A DNA stretch of 9,137 nt from Paraeggerthella sp964369725 (GCA_964369725.1 CAYJGC010000058.1:1-9137); one strand, 5' to 3'; counted from the stretch's first letter, positions 1-6,621 are shown. A program made the numbers and translations. Notes: a model not told the origin generated them from the sequence alone.

Positions 1-94
1 CGTTGCGCTTAGTGTTGCGGTTAGTATGGAAAGCTTCGAAACTCTGTTTTTTGGGGGGAAGCTAAGAATTTTCTTCACACCGTAAATTTACATA

Positions 95-123
95 TTGACT
101 ATGCTTGATTTCGCGGGTAAAAT
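95..123 (+). promoter_or_regulatory. Sigma-70-type promoter of the tRNA pair
   Basis: A -35 box TTGACT (95-100) and a -10 box TAAAAT (118-123) are separated by exactly 17 bp. Transcription would begin near 130, about 18 nt before tRNA-Lys. This is the best promoter match in the window. It fits a strong constitutive tRNA promoter. I see no convincing feature in bases 1-94. Confidence 0.8.
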
Positions 124-147
124 ACCCACTTGCGCATTAAGGCATAT

Positions 148-223
148 GGGCCGTTAGCTCAGCTGGTAGAGCAGGGGACTTTTAATCCCAAGGCCGCGGG
201 TTCGATTCCCTCACGGCCCACCA
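148..223 (+). tRNA. tRNA-Lys(UUU), CCA encoded
   Basis: The sequence folds as a cloverleaf. The acceptor stem GGGCCGT pairs with ACGGCCC, the D arm is GCTC/GAGC, and the anticodon loop CTTTTAA carries anticodon TTT at 181-183. A TTCGATT T-loop, discriminator A and a genomic CCA (221-223) follow. Two stem positions do not pair: G27 with A43 at the outer anticodon stem, and C50 with T64 in the T stem. The remaining pairing and the strong upstream promoter still favour a functional gene. It is probably cotranscribed with the tRNA-Gln 41 nt downstream. Confidence 0.93.
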
Positions 224-264
224 TTTTGCGCTGGAAGGCAATCTCTTCCATTTCTCCCTCAGAC

Positions 265-338
265 TGGGCTATCGTCCAACGGCAGGACTCTGGTTTTTGG
301 TACCAGCTATCTAGGTTCGAATCCTAGTAGCCCAGCCA
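265..338 (+). tRNA. tRNA-Gln(UUG), CCA encoded
   Basis: The cloverleaf pairs cleanly. The acceptor stem TGGGCTA pairs with TAGCCCA, the anticodon stem is CTGGT/ACCAG around loop TTTTGGT, and the anticodon TTG is at 297-299. The T stem CTAGG/CCTAG encloses TTCGAAT. Discriminator G and an encoded CCA (336-338) end the gene. The weak U1-A72 acceptor pair is the usual glutamine identity feature. No promoter is visible between the two tRNAs, so transcription probably comes from the promoter at 95-123. Confidence 0.95.
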
Positions 339-500
339 GTTTGAGGTTGAGATTATATTTTGACCGACAAGGCGGTCGCGCTCGACGCAAGTACCTGGCG
401 AACATGTTTTTGGTGACTGTTTGCGCGACTATAAGTCGCACGCCTGATATGCAGGTTTTGTGAACCAAGTGGTCTTGGATTTCTGCGCTCAAAAAATCTC
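339..500. other. Non-coding spacer with small hairpins
   Basis: No credible gene lies between tRNA-Gln and the infA promoter. Three short inverted repeats occur: GACCG/CGGTC (362-377), GCGACT-ATA-AGTCGC (425-439) and CCAAG/CTTGG (465-478). None is followed by a T tract, so I do not call an intrinsic terminator, although one of them may help end or process the tRNA transcript. Confidence 0.5.
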
Positions 501-529
501 TTGCATAGTTCTTTCTTTCTTGATATCAT
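501..529 (+). promoter_or_regulatory. Putative sigma-70 promoter of the infA-rplQ operon
   Basis: TTGCAT (501-506), a 17-bp spacer and TATCAT (524-529) match the -35 and -10 boxes well. The start of transcription would be near 536, giving an mRNA leader of about 35 nt before infA. The leader contains the Shine-Dalgarno AAGGAG (561-566). A promoter here fits with infA following tRNA genes rather than map or adk. Confidence 0.65.
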
Positions 530-571
530 TTTGTGTTGCTGCAAACGTACGATTTGCTATAAGGAGCACAA

Positions 572-790
572 TTGAGCAAAGAAGATGTAATCGAGCTAGA
601 GGGCACCGTCCTCGAGGCATTGCCTAATGCAATGTTTAAAGTAGAGCTCGAAAACGGTCATACAATATTGGCCCACATATCAGGCAAAATGAGAATGCAC
701 TATATCAAAATTCTGCCTGGTGATAAGGTTACGGTTGAGTTGTCGGTATACGACCTAAATCGAGGCCGCATCACGTATCGTTTTAAGTAA
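572..790 (+). CDS. infA: Translation initiation factor IF-1
   Basis: This 72-residue protein is a single S1/OB-fold domain with the family's usual length. It begins MSKEDVIELEGTV and carries the typical segment HISGKMRMHYIKILPGDKV followed by LNRGRITYRFK at the C-terminus. IF-1 binds the 30S A site during initiation and works with IF-2 and IF-3. The start is TTG, chosen because AAGGAG lies 5 nt upstream and the N-terminus matches the family exactly. It is the first gene after the putative promoter at 501-529. A 69-nt gap separates it from rpmJ. Identification is secure. Confidence 0.97.
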   Translation: MSKEDVIELEGTVLEALPNAMFKVELENGHTILAHISGKMRMHYIKILPGDKVTVELSVYDLNRGRITYRFK

Positions 791-859
791 TAGCAAGAAT
801 AATCACCTGCGGCTGGGTGTGACGATAGAAAAAGAACGCATAACCGAAAGGAAAATGAT

Positions 860-973
860 ATGAAGGTACGCCCTTCGGTCAAGAAAATGTGCGACAAGTG
901 CAAAATCATCCGACGTCATGGCAAAGTGCTCGTAATCTGCGAGAACCCACGCCATAAGCAACGTCAGGGCTAG
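860..973 (+). CDS. rpmJ: 50S ribosomal protein L36
   Basis: A 37-codon gene starts with MKVRPSVKKMCDKCK and ends RHKQRQG. It has the zinc ribbon of the C+ form of L36, with Cys11, Cys14, Cys27 and His32. L36 is a small 23S rRNA-binding protein of the large subunit. The ATG at 860 has GAAAGG (846-851) 8 nt upstream. The gene sits in its conserved place between infA and rpsM, 22 nt before rpsM. Length, zinc ligands and synteny agree, so the assignment is firm. Confidence 0.96.
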   Translation: MKVRPSVKKMCDKCKIIRRHGKVLVICENPRHKQRQG

Positions 974-995
974 GAAGAAAGAGGAGATATAACCT

Positions 996-1364
996 ATGGC
1001 ACGTCTCGTTGGTGTCGACCTTCCTCGCGACAAGCGCATTGAAGTCGGCTTGACCTACATTTATGGCATTGGCTTGACCACATCCAAGCAAATCCTTGCA
1101 GACACTGGCGTTGATCCAGACGTTCGTGTTCGCGACCTAACAGAAGAAGATGTTGCGAAGCTTCGTGACCACATTCAAGGAAACATCAAGGTAGAGGGCG
1201 ACCTTCACCGTGAAGTTTCTCAGAACATTAAGCGCCTCATGGAGATCGGTTGCTATCGTGGTTTGCGTCATCGTCGTGGCTTGCCTGTTCGCGGACAGCG
1301 CACTCACACGAATGCACGTACGCGCAAAGGTCCACGTAAGCAAATCGGCGGAAAGAAGAAGTGA
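996..1364 (+). CDS. rpsM: 30S ribosomal protein S13
   Basis: This 122-residue protein has the S13 N-terminus (MARLVGVDLPRDKRIEVGLTY), a helix-two-turn-helix region, the RRGLPVRGQRTHTNARTRKG signature near residues 92-112 and a basic tail ending GGKKK. S13 sits in the head of the small subunit and contacts tRNA and the 50S bridge. AGGAG at 982-986 precedes the ATG by 9 nt. The 22-nt gap after rpmJ leaves no room for the S4-binding pseudoknot known upstream of rpsM in E. coli, so autoregulation of that exact type is unlikely here. Confidence 0.98.
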   Translation: MARLVGVDLPRDKRIEVGLTYIYGIGLTTSKQILADTGVDPDVRVRDLTEEDVAKLRDHIQGNIKVEGDLHREVSQNIKRLMEIGCYRGLRHRRGLPVRGQRTHTNARTRKGPRKQIGGKKK

Positions 1365-1375
1365 GGTAGTTCGAA

Positions 1376-1774
1376 GTGGCAGCTAAGAAAAATGTACGCA
1401 CTCGCGTAAAGCGCTCCGAACGTAAGAACATCGCCGTTGGTGCAGCGCATATTAAGTCTACGTTCAACAACACTATTGTTAGTATCACCGATCCTCAGGG
1501 TAACGTGATTTCCTGGCAGTCAGCTGGTACGGTGGGCTTCAAGGGCTCCCGTAAGTCAACCCCCTTTGCCGCACAGATGGCTGCAGAAGCTGCAGCTAAG
1601 GCAGCAATGGAGCATGGTTTGAAGAAGGTTTCTGTTTTCGTAAAGGGTCCAGGATCTGGTCGCGAAACAGCTATCCGTTCTTTGCAAGCTGCAGGCTTGG
1701 AAGTTTCAAGCATTCAGGATTGCACGCCCATCCCACACAACGGTTGCCGTCCGTGCAAGCGTCGTCGCGTGTAA
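1376..1774 (+). CDS. rpsK: 30S ribosomal protein S11
   Basis: The product is 132 residues, with the S11 core (NIAVGAAHIKSTFNNTIVSITD) and the conserved end CTPIPHNGCRPCKRRRV. S11 forms part of the platform of the small subunit near the mRNA exit. The start is GTG at 1376. The Shine-Dalgarno GAGGT overlaps the rpsM stop codon (TGAGGT, 1362-1367), which indicates translational coupling. The gap to rpsM is 11 nt and to rpsD 19 nt. The alternate start codon is supported by spacing and the family N-terminus. Confidence 0.98.
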   Translation: MAAKKNVRTRVKRSERKNIAVGAAHIKSTFNNTIVSITDPQGNVISWQSAGTVGFKGSRKSTPFAAQMAAEAAAKAAMEHGLKKVSVFVKGPGSGRETAIRSLQAAGLEVSSIQDCTPIPHNGCRPCKRRRV

Positions 1775-1793
1775 ATGAAAGGATCGATATATT

Positions 1794-2390
1794 ATGGCAA
1801 TTAATAGAACCCCGGTCCTCAAGCGCTGTCGTCAGCTTGGCATTGAGCCAACTGCTTTAGGCTACAGCAGCTCAAAGACCTCCATTCGTGAGCCCCGTCG
1901 TCGTCGCAAAGAAAGCGAATACGGCATGCAGCTCCGTGAGAAGCAAAAAGTTAAGTTTATCTATGGCGTTTTGGAGAAGCAGTTTCATGGCTACTTCAAA
2001 AAAGCAAAGGCAATGCCAGGCGTTACTGGTGAAAACTTGATGCGTATTCTTGAATCACGTCTTGACAGCGTTATTTTCCGTCTGGGTTTTGCTCGCACGC
2101 GTAAAGAAGCTCGTCAGGTTGTAACACATGGTCACATCACGGTAAATGGTAAGCGCGTTGACATTCCCTCATATCGCGTAAAGCCCGGTGATCTTGTTGC
2201 TGTTGGACCTAAGTCTAAGGACTTGCTCCTTATAAAGAGCGCTCTCGTTTCAAATGCGCGCTTCCAGGTTCCAGCTTGGCTTGAGGTAGACATTGAGAAG
2301 CTTCAGGGCAGCGTTCTCGCTCTCCCTGAACGTGACCAGATTGATCTGGACATTCGCGAGCAGCTCATCGTCGAGCTTTACTCGAAGTAA
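1794..2390 (+). CDS. rpsD: 30S ribosomal protein S4, zinc-free (C-) form
   Basis: This 198-residue protein has an N-terminal S4 domain followed by the S4 RNA-binding (alpha-L) fold around residues 88-150 (ESRLDSVIFRLGFARTRKEA, then THGHITVNGKRVDIPSYRVKPGD). It ends with the family motif IREQLIVELYSK. S4 nucleates 16S rRNA folding. The N-terminal region has one cysteine (Cys12) rather than the four of the zinc-binding C+ form, so this is a C- type S4. It follows rpsK by 19 nt with AAAGG at 1778-1782 as ribosome binding site. In E. coli S4 represses its own operon; no matching RNA structure is evident here. Confidence 0.97.
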   Translation: MAINRTPVLKRCRQLGIEPTALGYSSSKTSIREPRRRRKESEYGMQLREKQKVKFIYGVLEKQFHGYFKKAKAMPGVTGENLMRILESRLDSVIFRLGFARTRKEARQVVTHGHITVNGKRVDIPSYRVKPGDLVAVGPKSKDLLLIKSALVSNARFQVPAWLEVDIEKLQGSVLALPERDQIDLDIREQLIVELYSK

Positions 2391-2402
2391 TCGCAGCTTA
2401 GT

Positions 2403-2417
2403 AAGGAGGCTCACCTC
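2403..2417 (+). promoter_or_regulatory. rpoA ribosome binding site with local self-pairing
   Basis: AAGGAGG (2403-2409) is the strongest Shine-Dalgarno of the operon and lies 10 nt before the rpoA ATG, which supports that start over the in-frame ATG at 2432. Its GAGG (2406-2409) can pair with CCTC (2414-2417) across a CTCA loop, so the site is partly masked by a four-base-pair hairpin. Whether that matters in vivo is not known. Confidence 0.6.
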
Positions 2418-2419
2418 AT

Positions 2420-3370
2420 ATGACAGAGTTCATGAGGCCTACGGTAACAACAGAAGAAGTCAACACTACGGTTGCACGCTTCATTGTGGAGCCGCTAGAG
2501 CGCGGTTATGGCTATACGCTTGGCAACTGCATGCGTCGCGTGTTGCTATCGTCTCTTGACGGTGCTAAAGCTACCGCTATCCAGCTTGACGGCGTTCAGC
2601 ATGAGTTCACAACTGCTGAAGGTGTTATTGAGGACATTACTAACATTGTTCTTAACGTCAAGGGTTTGGTATTTTCTGCTCTTAACGATGATGTTACGGA
2701 AGCTACAGCTCGAGTTTACAAAGAAGGCCCCTGTACCGTAACTGGTGCAGACCTCGATGTGCCTACACAATTTGCTTTGGTAAATCGCGATCATGTGATT
2801 GCTACGGTGGCTGATGGCGGCACACTTGATATGTCTATCCGCATTGGTGTCGGGCGTGGTTATGTTTCTGCAGAACGTAACAAGCGTACCGAGGATCCTA
2901 TCGGAATAATTCATGTCGATTCATTATTTTCACCCGTTCGTCGTTGCACGATGAACGTTACTGACACGCGCGTTGGTCAGCGTACCGATTACGACAAGTT
3001 GATTCTTGAAGTGGAGACAGACGGCAGTATCACGCCGATCGAAGCCATTTGCGGAGCTTCTAATATCGTAAATCAGTACATGGGAGCATTCATGGGTTTG
3101 GTTGAGGTTGATGAAGAGGAAGAGGAAGAGAAGCCTTCAATCTTCGCGCCCGAAGGCCAAGAGTCCAACATTGAGCTAGACAAACAAATTGAAGATTTGG
3201 ATTTGTCTGTCCGCTCATACAACTGCCTCAAGCGTGCAGGCATACATGCTGTGCGTCAGTTGGTTGAATACTCTGAGAATGACCTGTTGAACATTAGGAA
3301 CTTTGGTGCGAAGTCCATTGAAGAAGTGAAGGATAAACTCATTTCCATGGACCTCAACTTAAAGCAATAG
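2420..3370 (+). CDS. rpoA: DNA-directed RNA polymerase subunit alpha
   Basis: The 316-residue product has the alpha N-terminal dimerisation and assembly domain (about 15-230; FIVEPLERGYGYTLGNCMRR and VLLSSLDGAKATAIQLDGVQ). A short linker with a six-glutamate run follows (232-237). The C-terminal helix-hairpin-helix domain spans about 252-316 (DLSVRSYNCLKRAGI). In this numbering Arg265, Asn268, Cys269 and Lys271 coincide with the E. coli residues that contact UP-element DNA. Alpha assembles the polymerase core and receives activator contacts. The gene lies 29 nt after rpsD. The rplQ ribosome binding site overlaps its stop codon. Confidence 0.98.
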   Translation: MTEFMRPTVTTEEVNTTVARFIVEPLERGYGYTLGNCMRRVLLSSLDGAKATAIQLDGVQHEFTTAEGVIEDITNIVLNVKGLVFSALNDDVTEATARVYKEGPCTVTGADLDVPTQFALVNRDHVIATVADGGTLDMSIRIGVGRGYVSAERNKRTEDPIGIIHVDSLFSPVRRCTMNVTDTRVGQRTDYDKLILEVETDGSITPIEAICGASNIVNQYMGAFMGLVEVDEEEEEEKPSIFAPEGQESNIELDKQIEDLDLSVRSYNCLKRAGIHAVRQLVEYSENDLLNIRNFGAKSIEEVKDKLISMDLNLKQ

Positions 3371-3383
3371 GAGATACAAGATC

Positions 3384-3917
3384 ATGAGACACAATTACAA
3401 GGGTCGCAAACTGGGTACTGACTTCAGCCATACCAAGGCCATGAAGAAAAGCTTAGTAAATGCCCTGTTCTTGAATGACCGTATTAAGACGGTTGAGTCA
3501 CGTGCCAAGGAAATCCGTCCTAACGTGGACAAGATTATCACTTGGGCAAAACGTGGCGATTTGCACGCTCGTCGCCAGGCTATTGCAGCTTTGGGTGACA
3601 AAGATTTGGTACGCGAGATCTTTGAGAAGGTCGAGCAAGGAATGTTCCAGGATCGTCAGGGCGGCTATACCCGCATTATGAAACTGGGACCTCGCAAGGG
3701 CGACAATGCTCCTATGGTTATCATGGAGCTTGTTACCGAGCCTGTTGCTAAAAAGACCGACGAGAAGCCTGCTGTAAAGAAGGCTGCTCCTAAAAAGGTT
3801 GAAGCAGTAGAAGAGGTAGCTGAGGAGACAGTGGAAGCTGTAGAAGAAACAGCTGCTGAAGAAGCTGCTGTAGAGGAAACTCCAGCTGCAGAGGCAGAAG
3901 AAAAGAAAGCTGAATAA
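3384..3917 (+). CDS. rplQ: 50S ribosomal protein L17 with acidic/alanine-rich tail
   Basis: Residues 1-120 are a standard L17 (MRHNYKGRKLGTDFSHTKAM; RQGGYTRIMKLGPRKGDNAP), which binds 23S rRNA near the peptide exit tunnel. Residues 121-177 form a low-complexity tail, first Lys/Ala-rich (KPAVKKAAPKK) and then Glu/Ala/Val-rich, ending AEEKKAE. Similar extensions occur on L17 in some actinobacteria; their role is unclear. AGGAG (3369-3373) overlaps the rpoA TAG stop, so rplQ is probably translationally coupled to rpoA. It is the last gene before the terminator at 3944-3971. Confidence 0.97.
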   Translation: MRHNYKGRKLGTDFSHTKAMKKSLVNALFLNDRIKTVESRAKEIRPNVDKIITWAKRGDLHARRQAIAALGDKDLVREIFEKVEQGMFQDRQGGYTRIMKLGPRKGDNAPMVIMELVTEPVAKKTDEKPAVKKAAPKKVEAVEEVAEETVEAVEETAAEEAAVEETPAAEAEEKKAE

Positions 3918-3943
3918 GCTACATTCTATCTTTTGTGTTATTG

Positions 3944-3971
3944 AAAGGATCCGCAACGCGGGTCCTTTTTT
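3944..3971 (+). terminator. Intrinsic terminator of the infA-rplQ operon
   Basis: An 11-bp stem pairs 3944-3954 (AAAGGATCCGC) with 3958-3968 (GCGGGTCCTTT). It has one T-G wobble, a 3-nt loop, and a run of six T (3966-3971) at the stem base. It lies 27 nt after the rplQ stop and closes the operon. Confidence 0.92.
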
Positions 3972-4016
3972 GCTATAGGTGCCTTTGTGAGATGCCTTGG
4001 CTTCTGGGTGGTTCTT

Positions 4017-4116
4017 NNNNNNNNNNNNNNNNNNNNNNNNNNNNNNNNNNNNNNNNNNNNNNNNNNNNNNNNNNNNNNNNNNNNNNNNNNNNNNNNNNNN
4101 NNNNNNNNNNNNNNNN
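4017..4116. other. Assembly gap (100 N)
   Basis: Exactly 100 undetermined bases are the conventional placeholder for a scaffold gap of unknown length. The 45 bp between the rplQ terminator and the gap hold no recognisable gene. The sequence after the gap begins inside a flavoprotein, so at least the 5' end of that gene is missing. Gene order across this point is not proven. Confidence 0.97.
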
Positions 4117-5346
4117 TTTGCAATGGACTCACCCTTACAAAGGGAGATAGGGATAACCCTTTCATTAGACGAACTCCTCGCTAAAGTGCAAGCAACAACA
4201 AACTATAAAGGTGATGCATGTTTTTGGGAAGATTTAGCACGAGAATCTGGTGGTCATATTCAGTGGCTTATTGATCGAGGAGTAGTTTTTTCAGGCGTGG
4301 GAAATTACAGCGGGCATGCCGATGTCGATTGTATGCACGAATTTGAAGGTAGGGGTGTAGCGGTTATTGCCGTTTTGGAACACGCTGCGTTGTCTTGTGG
4401 GGTAGAAATATTGCTTGAAAGCCCAGCAAAAGATCTTCTTATTGCAGATGGAGTTGTGAAAGGCGTGTTGGTTCAACATGCTGGTGAAGTCGTGCAAGTT
4501 GCGTGCGGTGCGGTAGTATTGGCAACAGGTGGCTTCCAAGACAATCCAGGCATGCTGATAGAAAAAGGTTACGGTAAAGACAACAGCTTTGCTATCGGCT
4601 ATGGCGGACATGATGGCGATGGTTTAAGAATGGCAGTATCCGCTGGTGGTTTTGATAATGCCCTCGCAAGAAGTCATTGTAGTGTGCAAACCTATCGAGA
4701 ATGGACGGGAGCTACTCCGTGCTCTTCTCTTTTGTTTGGCGTAGGAGATTGCGGCGATTATCTCTGGGTGAATCAAGATGGTGAGCGCTTTTGTGACGAA
4801 AGCTGCGGGCAGAAGAATTTGAGCTTTCCCGCGAATGCAACCTTTTCACAAAGAGAAGCATACTCCTTAGTTGACAGAGCATTCCTTGAGAAATATAAGG
4901 CCGTAGAAGCTCTGGCTCTCGAGGTTGAAAACGACCAATACGGTGACAAGTATGTCGCAAATACTCTAGAGGAGCTTGCTCAAAAGGCGGGGATTAACGC
5001 CTCTATTTTAAAGAAAACTGTTGAAGAATATAACTCTTACTGTGATCTTGGTTTCGACAGGAAGTTTGGAAAGGACGCCGAAAGTCTTACTAAAATTTCA
5101 GAACCTCCCTTTTACCTTCTGCGCCAAGCAGTTATGCTGCTTTGTACGCTAGGAGGTATCGAAGTGAATAGAGATATGCAAGTGGTTGATGCTTTGAAAT
5201 TGCCCATCGAAGGTCTTTATGCGGTTGGGGCAGACAGTTGCCAGTTGTATCATTCGTGCTACACTCTGTTTTTTGCCGGTTCGGCAAACATGAACAATAT
5301 ACATTCAGGTCGTAGAGCAGCTCGGCATATTTTGTCAAACAGATAA
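4117..5346 (+). CDS. FAD-dependent oxidoreductase, fumarate-reductase-like (5' partial)
   Basis: 409 residues are visible, beginning FAMDSPLQREIGITLS. In the FAD_binding_2 (fumarate reductase/urocanate reductase/KstD-like) family this part follows the N-terminal Rossmann GxGxxG segment, so roughly 50 or more residues lie in the gap, and any Tat signal would too. Seen motifs are GAVVLATGGFQDNPGM (FAD domain re-entry), GHDGDGLRMAVSAGG, VNQDGERFCDES (Arg codon 4786-4788, matching the family's catalytic Arg in VNxxGxRFxxE) and IEGLYAVGAD near the C-terminus. The usual H-x-T-x-GG and N-R-L-G-G motifs are replaced by LCTLGG and a cysteine-containing stretch, so a fumarate substrate is doubtful. It lies 68 nt upstream of ecfT. 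Confidence 0.88.
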   Translation, partial: FAMDSPLQREIGITLSLDELLAKVQATTNYKGDACFWEDLARESGGHIQWLIDRGVVFSGVGNYSGHADVDCMHEFEGRGVAVIAVLEHAALSCGVEILLESPAKDLLIADGVVKGVLVQHAGEVVQVACGAVVLATGGFQDNPGMLIEKGYGKDNSFAIGYGGHDGDGLRMAVSAGGFDNALARSHCSVQTYREWTGATPCSSLLFGVGDCGDYLWVNQDGERFCDESCGQKNLSFPANATFSQREAYSLVDRAFLEKYKAVEALALEVENDQYGDKYVANTLEELAQKAGINASILKKTVEEYNSYCDLGFDRKFGKDAESLTKISEPPFYLLRQAVMLLCTLGGIEVNRDMQVVDALKLPIEGLYAVGADSCQLYHSCYTLFFAGSANMNNIHSGRRAARHILSNR

Positions 5347-5357
5347 GCGAAGGTCGC

Positions 5358-5385
5358 TTGCGCTTTGTTTAGAGAGTTTTAATAT
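5358..5385 (+). promoter_or_regulatory. Possible promoter upstream of ecfT
   Basis: TTGCGC (5358-5363), a 16-bp spacer and TAATAT (5380-5385) could form a promoter in the 68-nt gap before ecfT. The boxes are imperfect and the spacer is one base short. No convincing Shine-Dalgarno precedes the ecfT ATG, so transcription with a very short leader is conceivable. Confidence 0.3.
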
Positions 5386-5414
5386 TTTGCGCTGCAGTGT
5401 GCCATACTGTCATT

Positions 5415-6272
5415 ATGCGCATAAACGTTAGTTCATATATTCCAGGGTCTTCCCTTATACATACAGCAGACGCACGGGTTAAGCTTCTGTTGCTTGCTAT
5501 GTTTTCGATAGCTTTATTTTTAGTTCAGACATGGACGGGGCTTGCCATTTGTATGGCAATGCTTGCTTTGGTGCTTAAAGTTTCAGGAGTGTCTGCGCAT
5601 CAGTATTTTCGCTTGATTGTCCCCGTATATTTTATTGTTTTGTTCACGCTGGTATTCAATAGTTTTTCATTTTCTGTAGCCGAATCTGCTGCGAGTGTGG
5701 GACAAATTGGATTGGGGAATGTTTCTGCTGGCGTGTTTGATAATCTTGCTCCTATCGTTTTACTGGGGAATTTTGGTTTCGATCCTTCTGGGTTTGCCCG
5801 GGGGTGTTTTTATGCGGGTCGTATTTTGATGCTGGTCTTGGCAAGCTTGGTTGTCACCTATTCCACTACTTCGACAGACCTTACTCGAGCATTTTGCAGC
5901 TTTATGGCGCCGCTGCGCGTGTTGCGTCTTCCGGTAGATGATATTGCAATGGTATTTTCGCTGGCATTGCGCTACATTCCGGTAACCGCCGAGGAGCTTG
6001 GAAGGGTATACGATGCGCAATGGGCGCGCGGGGCATCGTTTGACGAGGGAAAGATTTGGGAGCGGCTAAAAGCCTGGCAAGCTGTGTTTATCCCGCTTTT
6101 TGTAGGATTGTTTCGTCGTGCAGATGCGTTGGCGGTAGCGATGGATGCGCGTTGTTATGGAGTACCTAAGATTGCAAAAACAGCGCTTAATTCTCGTGCA
6201 TTACAGATCAAAGATGCGTTGATTATCAGCGCAAGTCTCGTGCTTTTTGTTGCAGTTTCTTACTTGTTGTAG
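5415..6272 (+). CDS. ecfT: Energy-coupling factor transporter transmembrane protein EcfT
   Basis: EcfT is the membrane scaffold joining two EcfA ATPases to an S-component for vitamin or metal uptake. The 285-residue product starts MRINVSSYIPGSSLIHTADARVK, where the G-x-S-x-h-H-x-x-D-x-R-x-K segment is typical of CbiQ/EcfT. It has about five to six hydrophobic segments. The two cytoplasmic coupling motifs are AQWARGA (Arg-containing, about residue 204-206) and AMDARCYG (245-247). The loop from about 88 to 125 is longer than usual. I chose ATG 5415 over GTG 5397 (six codons upstream) from the family N-terminus; neither has a clear Shine-Dalgarno. No ecfA ATPase gene is adjacent in the visible sequence, so its partners lie in the gap or elsewhere. 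Confidence 0.93.
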   Translation: MRINVSSYIPGSSLIHTADARVKLLLLAMFSIALFLVQTWTGLAICMAMLALVLKVSGVSAHQYFRLIVPVYFIVLFTLVFNSFSFSVAESAASVGQIGLGNVSAGVFDNLAPIVLLGNFGFDPSGFARGCFYAGRILMLVLASLVVTYSTTSTDLTRAFCSFMAPLRVLRLPVDDIAMVFSLALRYIPVTAEELGRVYDAQWARGASFDEGKIWERLKAWQAVFIPLFVGLFRRADALAVAMDARCYGVPKIAKTALNSRALQIKDALIISASLVLFVAVSYLL

Positions 6273-6408
6273 GGGTGGTCGTCACGGCACATTTGACTCC
6301 GCGCAGCTAGGGGCACAGCTGATTTCGCAAGCTATGCGCAGTATTTAAGCTCTGTAAATACCGTAGAAAAGATTAAAGCACACATAAGCCACAGGTGATT
6401 TTGGCGGC

Positions 6409-6457
6409 TCTGTGTAGTCTCAGAACGTGTGAGCTACGCGTCTGACTCTGCGTAGTC
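6409..6457 (+). repeat. Two alternative hairpins built on a near-duplicate 12-mer
   Basis: TCTGTGTAGTCT (6409-6420) and TCTGCGTAGTCT (6446-6457) are 12-mers with one difference. Between them, CTACGC (6434-6439) can pair either upstream with GTGTAG (stem 6411-6440, with one bulged T and 7-nt loop) or downstream with GCGTAG (6450-6455, 10-nt loop). The two structures exclude each other. Confidence 0.55.
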
Positions 6458-6621
6458 TAATAGGCGCTGTAAAAGTTGGGGAATATTGCATAAGGATTGT
6501 TTCGCATTGAGTCTCTTTGGGTAGTTATCTTTAAGCGGAAGAGAAGAGTCTCGTCAAGGGATTGTTTTTCGGCAGCTTTCCAGGACTTGATAGTAGCTGT
6601 TGGTTGATTTCCATTGTCTTG

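Noticed and set aside
362..377. Hairpin GACCG/CGGTC after tRNA-Gln as a terminator.
   Set aside because: There is no T tract after the stem, and the stem is only 5 bp.
307..544. Minus-strand open frames of about 60 codons upstream of infA.
   Set aside because: They overlap the tRNA-Gln gene and the putative promoter, have no ribosome binding site and match no family.
974..995. S4 autoregulatory pseudoknot upstream of rpsM, as in E. coli.
   Set aside because: Only 22 nt separate rpmJ and rpsM, which is too short for that structure.
3498..3956. A 152-codon minus-strand frame rich in Ser, Phe and Cys under rplQ.
   Set aside because: It is the complement of the Glu/Ala-rich L17 tail and crosses the terminator; its composition follows from that repeat.
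3972..4016. The bases before the gap can be read as EMPWLLGGS, which resembles the flavin-binding segment E-x-P-x-x-GGS of the missing flavoprotein N-terminus.
   Set aside because: The same frame runs straight through the rplQ terminator with no plausible start or Rossmann motif upstream, so the resemblance is most likely chance.
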